From: an uncultured Dialister sp.
Lineage (GTDB): Bacteria > Bacillota > Negativicutes > Veillonellales > Dialisteraceae
Direction: 5' to 3'
Assembly: GCA_900545785.1 (NCBI GenBank)
Contig: URAA01000019.1
Coordinates: forward strand, 1-17,459
DNA: 17,459 bases
Below, in pieces: positions 12,220 to 17,459 of the stretch (the first letter of the stretch is position 1; the number at the start of each line of letters is the position of its first letter). The position numbers were made by a program, and so were the translations under genes. Under the pieces are notes generated by a model that saw only the letters and a list, made by a program, of their open reading frames with translations, was not told the DNA's origin and did not search any database.

Positions 12220-14673
12220 ATGGAATGGCAGGAAGGTAAGATTGTCAATACGCCGCTGGAAGGGCAGATGAAAAATTCCTACATCGACTATGCCATGTCG
12301 GTTATTGTGACACGTGCATTGCCCGATGTAAGAGACGGATTGAAACCGGTTCATCGCCGCATTTTGTATGCGATGAACGAAGCGGGGATGTTCCCCAACA
12401 AACCTTATAAAAAATCGGCCCGTATCGTCGGGGATGTATTAGGTAAATATCATCCCCACGGTGATGTGGCTGTCTATGATTCGGCGGTCCGCATGGCCCA
12501 AGATTTTTCCACCCGTTATCCTTTGGTGGACGGTCACGGGAATTTCGGTTCCATCGACGGTGACTCGGCGGCAGCCATGCGTTATACGGAAATGCGCATG
12601 TCCAAAATTACATTGGAGATGCTCCGCGATATCGATAAAAATACGGTGGATTTCATGCCGAACTATGACGGCTCGTTGCAGGAACCTTTGATTCTGCCGG
12701 CCCGTATTCCCAATCTTCTTGTGAACGGCTCCTACGGTATTGCCGTCGGTATGGCAACCAATATTCCGCCCCATAATTTGACGGAAGTGGTGGACGGACT
12801 TTGTGCAATGATCGACAATCCGGAAATCACCACAGACGAATTGATGACGTATATCAAAGGACCGGATTTCCCGACAGCCGCCATTATTCAGGGCAGAAGC
12901 GGAATTGCCGACATGTACCGTACCGGCAGAGGATCCATTACTGTCCGGGCAAAGACGGATATCGAAGAAATGGAACGGGGGAAATCACGGATCATCGTGA
13001 CGGAAATACCCTATCAGGTCAATAAAGCACGTCTGGTAGAGTCCATTGCCGACTTATCCCGTCAGAAAGTTCTGGACGGAATCACCGCACTCCGTGATGA
13101 ATCGGACAGAAAAGGGATGCGCGTCGTCATCGAACTCCGTGCCGATGTGAACCCTCAGATTATGCTGAATAATCTGTACAAGCATACCCAGCTTCAGGTC
13201 AATTTCGGCGCCATTATGCTTGCCCTTGTAGAGGGGCATCCGAAAATTCTGACGCTGAAACAAATTCTCTATTATTACCTGAAACATCAGGAAGAAGTCA
13301 TTACGAGAAGAAGCCGGTATGAGCTGGAAAAAGCGGAAGCAAAAGCTCATATACTGGAAGGCCTTCTGATTGCACTGGATCACATCGATGAAGTGATCAA
13401 AACAATCCGCGAATCCAGAACGGATGAAATAGCAAAGACCGCTTTGATTTCCAAATTCAATTTAACGGAAAAACAGGCTGTGGCCATTTTGGATATGCGC
13501 CTCAGAAGACTGACCGGCCTTGAAAGAGATAAAATTGAAGCCGACTATAAAGATGTGCTGGAAACCATTGCTTACCTCAGGGATTTACTTTCTTCAAGAG
13601 ATAAAATCATGGGTGTTGTCAAAGCAGAACTGATTGATGAAAAGAAAAACTTCGGAGACGGCCGTAAAACGAAAATTGCCGCCGCTTTGGAAGATATGAG
13701 CGTGGAAGATTTGGTGCCCGATAAGCCGATGACCGTTACGCTGACCAAGCAGAATTACATCAAACGGATCGATTCTTCCGATCTCCGCACCCAGAAAAAG
13801 GGCGGCCGCGGCGTGAGCGGACTTAAGATGAAAGACGGCGACTATGTCCGGAAGATACTTTCCACGTCCACTCATGACAGGATCCTGTTCTTTACCGACA
13901 AGGGCAAGGTGTACATGAAAAATGCCTATGATATTCCCGAATCGAGCAGGGTGGCAAGAGGAAGTGCGATGATCAATTTCATCACATCTCTCGGACAGGA
14001 TGAATATGTGACGGAAATGCTTGATATCGATGCTGCAGGAGAAGGGACAAAATATCTTCTCATGGTGACCAAGTACGGCTATATCAAGAAAACGGCACTG
14101 GAAGAATATAAGAATATCAATAAAAACGGACTGATTGCCATCCGTCTCAAAGATGAGGACCGTCTGGTGGCGGTACTTCCCGTAAAGGGAGATGAAGAAA
14201 TCATCATCGGCACCCGAAGGGGTATGGCGATCCGCCTTTCTATCGATGATGACGAAGTCAGACCCATCAGCCGCGCCGCGTCGGGAGTTCACGGCATTCG
14301 TCTGAAATCTTCGGATAAAGACGGTTCTGATGATGTGGTAGGTGTCGTTATCGCCGCAGATAAAGATATCTTCACCATTTCTGCCGACGGAAATGCAAAG
14401 AGAAATGCCGCTTCCGCGTATCGTATCCAAAAGAGAAACGGTCAGGGGACGATCAATTTCAAAAAAGGCTTTGAAGTGGTAGCCCTTGTAGCTGCCGATG
14501 ACAATGATGAATTGGTCGGCGTATCCGAGCAGGGAATCACCATCCGTATTCCGGCGGACCAGATTTCAAGCAAAAAAGCAAAAGGAAGCCAAGGCGTCAT
14601 TCTTCAGCGTCTGGAAGAAGGAGATCGCATTGCCTCCATCGATGTGGTCACTGAAATAGAAGAGGAAGATTAA
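12220..14673 (+). CDS. gyrA: DNA gyrase subunit A
   Basis: An 817-residue DNA gyrase A subunit that cuts and rejoins DNA for negative supercoiling. E. coli numbering is kept. 'KYHPHGDVAVYD' is at 76-87 and catalytic Tyr122 lies in 'AAAMRYTE'. The coiled-coil and tower follow, then a C-terminal beta-pinwheel with GyrA box QKKGGRG at 525-531, which separates it from ParC. Position 83, usually Ser or Thr (Ala in some taxa), is Val; position 87 is Asp. The start is ATG 12220 with AAGGTG at 12209-12214. An in-frame TTG at 12145 lacks a ribosome site and adds 25 unlikely residues. The gene stands alone between a promoter and terminator, apart from gyrB in this window. Confidence 0.96.
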   Translation: MEWQEGKIVNTPLEGQMKNSYIDYAMSVIVTRALPDVRDGLKPVHRRILYAMNEAGMFPNKPYKKSARIVGDVLGKYHPHGDVAVYDSAVRMAQDFSTRYPLVDGHGNFGSIDGDSAAAMRYTEMRMSKITLEMLRDIDKNTVDFMPNYDGSLQEPLILPARIPNLLVNGSYGIAVGMATNIPPHNLTEVVDGLCAMIDNPEITTDELMTYIKGPDFPTAAIIQGRSGIADMYRTGRGSITVRAKTDIEEMERGKSRIIVTEIPYQVNKARLVESIADLSRQKVLDGITALRDESDRKGMRVVIELRADVNPQIMLNNLYKHTQLQVNFGAIMLALVEGHPKILTLKQILYYYLKHQEEVITRRSRYELEKAEAKAHILEGLLIALDHIDEVIKTIRESRTDEIAKTALISKFNLTEKQAVAILDMRLRRLTGLERDKIEADYKDVLETIAYLRDLLSSRDKIMGVVKAELIDEKKNFGDGRKTKIAAALEDMSVEDLVPDKPMTVTLTKQNYIKRIDSSDLRTQKKGGRGVSGLKMKDGDYVRKILSTSTHDRILFFTDKGKVYMKNAYDIPESSRVARGSAMINFITSLGQDEYVTEMLDIDAAGEGTKYLLMVTKYGYIKKTALEEYKNINKNGLIAIRLKDEDRLVAVLPVKGDEEIIIGTRRGMAIRLSIDDDEVRPISRAASGVHGIRLKSSDKDGSDDVVGVVIAADKDIFTISADGNAKRNAASAYRIQKRNGQGTINFKKGFEVVALVAADDNDELVGVSEQGITIRIPADQISSKKAKGSQGVILQRLEEGDRIASIDVVTEIEEED

Positions 14674-14687
14674 TTTTTAAAACAGGA

Positions 14688-14714
14688 AGCGCCGCCTTTG
14701 CCGCGGCGTTTTTT
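14688..14714 (+). terminator. intrinsic terminator after gyrA
   Basis: A GC-rich 6-bp core stem, CGCCGC (14690-14695) with GCGGCG (14703-14708), closes a 7-base loop and is followed by T6. It begins 15 bases after the stop codon. Confidence 0.85.
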
Positions 14715-14871
14715 GATCTTAAAAAGAAGAAAATCAGAAGTTTTGAAATGAAATATTTCCTTACTATATACGGAGCGGAAAAATACAATCGGAGAAGATT
14801 TTTCTATCTGATTTTCTCATAGATGGACGATTTTATATAGGAACTCCGCATTTTCTATTTTCAATAGCCTT

Positions 14872-14880
14872 TGCTACAAT
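14872..14880 (+). promoter_or_regulatory. extended -10 promoter of the ADP-ribosylglycohydrolase gene
   Basis: TGCTACAAT is an extended -10 with TACAAT (five of six). It lies about 38 bases before the ATG at 14919, and no clear -35 is present. Confidence 0.5.
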
Positions 14881-14918
14881 AAAAACAAAAGTATTTATAA
14901 AGTTTACGGGAGGAATTT

Positions 14919-15749
14919 ATGAGAACACTTCGCGATGCGGTATACGGACTTGCCGTAGGTGATGCTTTGGGACTTCCCGTTCAATTTGAAGAACGGGGCA
15001 GCTTTCATGTGGAGACCATGACGGGCTACGGGACTTATGATAAGAAACCCGGTACATGGTCCGATGATACCAGTCTGACTCTTGCCACCTGCGACAGCAT
15101 TAAGCTGATGGGCGTTATTGATCTGGAAGATTTGAAATGCTGCTTTACCGACTGGTACAAAGACGGAAAATATACGCCCGACGGAAAAGCTTTTGATGTA
15201 GGAATGACGACCGGAGCAGCACTCGGAAGAGGAGAAGGACTCTCCGACGAGTCATCGAACGGAAACGGTTCACTGATGCGGATCATTCCCCTTGCCTTTG
15301 TTTCCGATATCAAAGATGATGAAATACGGGAAGTATCGGCGATCACCCACGGGCACCGGATTGCTAAAACGGCCTGCGTTACCTATATCCATATTGCAAA
15401 AGAATTATTGGGCGGCGCTTCCGTAAAAGAAAGCGTCGAAAAGGCTATGGAAAATGAATCGTCAAAAGAAATATTCGGCAACCTGCTGACCATCGGGGAT
15501 CTTGAAAAAGAAAAAATAAAAAGCAGCGGCTACGTAAAAGATACGCTGGAAGCTGCCATATGGACACTCGAAAATACGGATAATTTCAGAGATGCCATCA
15601 TTACGGCGGTCAATCTGGGTGATGATACCGACACCGTAGGCGCCGTGACGGGAGCATTGGCAGGTATCATGTACGGGTATGATTCCATTCCCGAAGAATG
15701 GTTGAAAGTTCTCCGCAGAAAAGATTTGATAGATCAATATTTATTTTAA
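14919..15749 (+). CDS. ADP-ribosylglycohydrolase (DraG/ARH family)
   Basis: A 276-residue ADP-ribosylglycohydrolase, a family that removes ADP-ribose from modified proteins, nucleic acids or metabolites using a binuclear metal site. Signatures are 'GLAVGDALGLPVQFE' at 10-24, the metal motif 'WSDDTS' with D49/D50/T51, and 'NGNGSLMRIIPLA' at 114-126. 'ITHGHRIA' follows at 142-149, and the second metal motif 'LGDDTDTVGAVTGALAG' has D235/D236/D238. All expected metal ligands are kept, so it should be active. GGGAGG precedes the ATG. No ADP-ribosyltransferase, toxin or nitrogenase gene lies nearby. It is monocistronic, with its own promoter and a downstream terminator. The substrate cannot be read from sequence. 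Confidence 0.9.
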   Translation: MRTLRDAVYGLAVGDALGLPVQFEERGSFHVETMTGYGTYDKKPGTWSDDTSLTLATCDSIKLMGVIDLEDLKCCFTDWYKDGKYTPDGKAFDVGMTTGAALGRGEGLSDESSNGNGSLMRIIPLAFVSDIKDDEIREVSAITHGHRIAKTACVTYIHIAKELLGGASVKESVEKAMENESSKEIFGNLLTIGDLEKEKIKSSGYVKDTLEAAIWTLENTDNFRDAIITAVNLGDDTDTVGAVTGALAGIMYGYDSIPEEWLKVLRRKDLIDQYLF

Positions 15750-15761
15750 ATAAAGGTACAG

Positions 15762-15803
15762 AAAAACTGCATGTCCGAAAAATTTCTCGGAGATGCAGTT
15801 TTT
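15762..15803. terminator. bidirectional terminator between ADP-ribosylglycohydrolase and ECF gene
   Basis: An 11-bp perfect outer stem, AAAAACTGCAT (15762-15772) with ATGCAGTTTTT (15793-15803), encloses a further TCCGA/TCGGA stem. T-rich arms on both sides suit the convergent genes. Confidence 0.8.
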
Positions 15804-15818
15804 ACGTGACGGAAAATT

Positions 15819-16340
15819 TTATCGCCCCAAAGCTTTTTTGACCAGTTCAGAAAAATGACGATATTTCCATAAATAGACTGCTACGGCGGAACCGACGGCA
15901 GCTTGGGCGATTTCAAAAGGCAGTTTCATGAGAGCGTATTCGGGAGTGCTGTAAATATAAGCTTTGCCGAAAGTATAGCCGGCGACGGCAATAACGGCAC
16001 CGATAATGACTGCAAAAATGACCATGGGATATCGTTCTTTTCCGTAAGTTCTCGCAATGAGAGAAATCACGACGGAACGGATTCCGTGGGTGAAAAGAGA
16101 AACAAACATGGGAAGGGGATAAAAGAAAAAATCTCCCAGAAAAGCGCCTATGCCGCCGACGATGAAAGCGCCCAAAGGGTCGAGGGACAGGGCGGCGGAA
16201 ACGATGATAATATCGTTTAAATAAATATGGCCTCCCGGGACGGGGATGCCGAAAGAGGATAAAAGCGTGTTGATTGCCATTAAACAACCGCAAACGGTGA
16301 TCCATCGGACATTATGTTCTATTTTTGCAGTATCGGTCAT
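15819..16340 (-). CDS. ECF transporter S component (vitamin uptake; PdxU/HmpT-like candidate)
   Basis: A 173-residue integral membrane protein with about six hydrophobic segments, matching the S components of energy-coupling factor vitamin transporters. Typical features are the loop 'GIPVPGGHIYLNDIIIVSAA' after helix 1, a Gly-rich 'GGIGAFLGDFFFYP', and a basic C terminus. S components bind the vitamin and need the shared EcfT/EcfA energising module, which is not in this window. The gene is divergent from a MocR/PdxR-type regulator, suggesting vitamin B6 or a thiamine precursor as substrate (inference). I start at 16340 because AGGAG sits about 8 bases upstream. An ATG at 16346 is only two bases from that site. 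It ends against a bidirectional terminator. Confidence 0.8.
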   Translation of the reverse strand: MTDTAKIEHNVRWITVCGCLMAINTLLSSFGIPVPGGHIYLNDIIIVSAALSLDPLGAFIVGGIGAFLGDFFFYPLPMFVSLFTHGIRSVVISLIARTYGKERYPMVIFAVIIGAVIAVAGYTFGKAYIYSTPEYALMKLPFEIAQAAVGSAVAVYLWKYRHFSELVKKALGR

Positions 16341-16375
16341 AGTCATTCTCCTTTTTACAAAAAATTTACATAAGG

Positions 16376-16401
16376 ATATTATAATGATAGACTGATAATA
16401 T
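16376..16401. promoter_or_regulatory. shared divergent promoter/operator of ECF gene and MocR regulator
   Basis: The palindrome ATTATAAT (16378-16385) gives TATAAT on both strands: 16378-16383 (-) and 16380-16385 (+). It overlaps an inverted repeat, ATATTAT (16376-16382) and ATAATAT (16395-16401). Both -10 elements, or a MocR operator, could occupy this spot, so the two genes would compete or be co-controlled. Confidence 0.45.
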
Positions 16402-16447
16402 TAGAATTACCAGAATATAAAATAAAAATATAATCAGACGAAGGAAA

Positions 16448-17459
16448 ATGAAATATAATCTGCAAGACGGAAGCAGGAAAAAAGCATATATGAAACTTTA
16501 TACGGGAGTGAGATCCGATATCATTCTCGGTATTTACGGTTACGGAAGTAAATTGCCGTCGAAACGGCAAATGGCGGATCGGACAGGAGTCAGTGTCATT
16601 ACGGTGGAGCATGCCTATGATCTGCTCATGGAAGAAGGATATGTGGAATCGAAGGAGCGGAGCGGATATTTTGTCATTTACAGAAAAAAAGATGCCTATG
16701 CCGCGGCACCTCTTTCAAAGAAAATTTTCCCCGCAGCGGTAAAAAAAGAAGAAAAAAATGAAGATCTTTTTCCCTTTGCCGTTTTTGCCAAAACCGTACG
16801 GACCGTACTTTCCAAATGGGGAGAAAAACTGCTTATTCCTTCACCCAATGCGGGAATGGCGGAACTTCGGGAAGCGATCTCCGATTATCTGGCAAGGAGC
16901 AGGGGCATCATGGTCGGCCCGGATCAAGTTTTTATCGGAGCGGGAGCGGAATATCTGTACAGTTTGATCATTCAGCTGATTGGAAAAAATAAAAAAGTGG
17001 CCTTGGAAAATCCCTGCTACGAAACGATTAAAAAAGTTTACCACGCTCAGGGAATTTCCACCGACCTGCTGTCATTGGGGGAAGACGGAATACTTACGGA
17101 AGAATTGAACCGCACCGAGGCGGAAGTTCTTCATGTGACTCCTTTCAACAGTTATCCCAGCGGTATCACCGCCAATGCATCGAAACGGCATGAATACGTG
17201 GCATGGGCGGAAAACGGGGGCAGGCTGATTGTGGAAGATGATTATGATTCGGAATTTACTTTGCTTTCCAAAGCGGAAGATACTTTATATTCTCTTTCCG
17301 ATAACGGGCATGTGATTTATATGAATACTTTTTCCAAAACCATAGCGCCTTCCATCCGTATCGGATACATCGTCGTGCCTCACCGGCTGCTTAAGAAATT
17401 TAAAGAAAAGACGGGTTTTTATTCCTGCACCGTTCCGGTATTGGATCAAGTGGTATTGG
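16448..17459 (+). CDS. MocR/PdxR-type GntR-aminotransferase regulator (right end cut)
   Basis: A partial gene of at least 337 residues that runs off the right edge. An N-terminal GntR-type winged helix (about 8-75) contains 'GSKLPSKRQMADRTGVSVITVEHAYDLL'-type residues. A fold-type I aminotransferase-like domain follows, with the PLP-binding Lys at K297 in 'NTFSKTIAPSIRIGY' and 'EDDYDSEF' upstream. MocR proteins use PLP as an effector, and PdxR members control vitamin B6 synthesis or uptake. The divergent ECF S component fits such a target. ATG 16448 follows AAGGA closely; an in-frame ATG at 16490 is possible. The C-terminal ~100 residues are missing because of the window edge, not a mutation. 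Confidence 0.85.
   Translation, partial: MKYNLQDGSRKKAYMKLYTGVRSDIILGIYGYGSKLPSKRQMADRTGVSVITVEHAYDLLMEEGYVESKERSGYFVIYRKKDAYAAAPLSKKIFPAAVKKEEKNEDLFPFAVFAKTVRTVLSKWGEKLLIPSPNAGMAELREAISDYLARSRGIMVGPDQVFIGAGAEYLYSLIIQLIGKNKKVALENPCYETIKKVYHAQGISTDLLSLGEDGILTEELNRTEAEVLHVTPFNSYPSGITANASKRHEYVAWAENGGRLIVEDDYDSEFTLLSKAEDTLYSLSDNGHVIYMNTFSKTIAPSIRIGYIVVPHRLLKKFKEKTGFYSCTVPVLDQVVL

Noticed and set aside
13594..14430. 278-codon open frame on the - strand inside gyrA
   Set aside because: It is a shadow of the conserved gyrA reading frame, with no promoter, ribosome site or recognisable domain.

Overview
The window is an ordinary-looking chromosomal segment of moderate GC. It carries thirteen whole protein genes on the + strand, two on the - strand, one + strand gene cut by the right edge, and an unassigned gene tail at the left edge. 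The protein set suggests a non-photosynthetic diderm Firmicute of the class Negativicutes, perhaps Dialister or a relative. The evidence is an OmpH/Skp-type periplasmic chaperone (outer-membrane biogenesis) next to Gram-positive-type genes: a DUF2953/YtfJ(GerW) pair, a PIN-PhoH protein and an ECF transporter S component. The genus is inference. I see no tRNA, rRNA, insertion sequence, phage gene, CRISPR array or other sign of recent transfer.

Layout. (1) 1-2352: a gene tail, a shikimate-kinase-like protein with altered substrate residues, a 6-phosphofructokinase with two altered fructose-6-phosphate residues, and a flavin-reductase-like protein. (2) 2420-3566: a DUF4405 membrane protein with a di-haem histidine pattern, then a small two-helix membrane protein with its own promoter and terminator. 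(3) 3657-5068: a PIN-PhoH ATPase closed by a terminator. (4) 5086-7924: a tight probable operon of PAP2 phosphatase, WYL regulator, DUF2953 protein and YtfJ/GerW protein, with overlapping stops and starts. (5) 7950-8490: a monocistronic OmpH-like gene between a near-consensus promoter and a terminator. (6) 8545-11387: MTH1-like NUDIX hydrolase, MutY and a membrane-anchored metallophosphoesterase. The first two form an oxidised-guanine repair pair. This unit ends at a bidirectional terminator facing a convergent orphan anchored protein (7). (8) 12108-14714: gyrA with a structured leader and Val at position 83. (9) 14872-15803: a stand-alone ADP-ribosylglycohydrolase ending at a second bidirectional terminator. 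(10) 15819-17459: an ECF S component divergent from a MocR/PdxR-type regulator, with overlapping -10 elements in the shared promoter.

No large undescribed system is evident. The items most worth checking are the MocR/ECF vitamin-uptake pair, the substituted active sites in the AroK-like and PFK proteins, GyrA Val83, the DUF4405/flavin-reductase pair, the conserved DUF2953-YtfJ pair in a probably non-sporulating lineage, and the lone ADP-ribosylglycohydrolase. A recurring feature is promoters with an extended -10 (TGn before the -10 hexamer) and no good -35.
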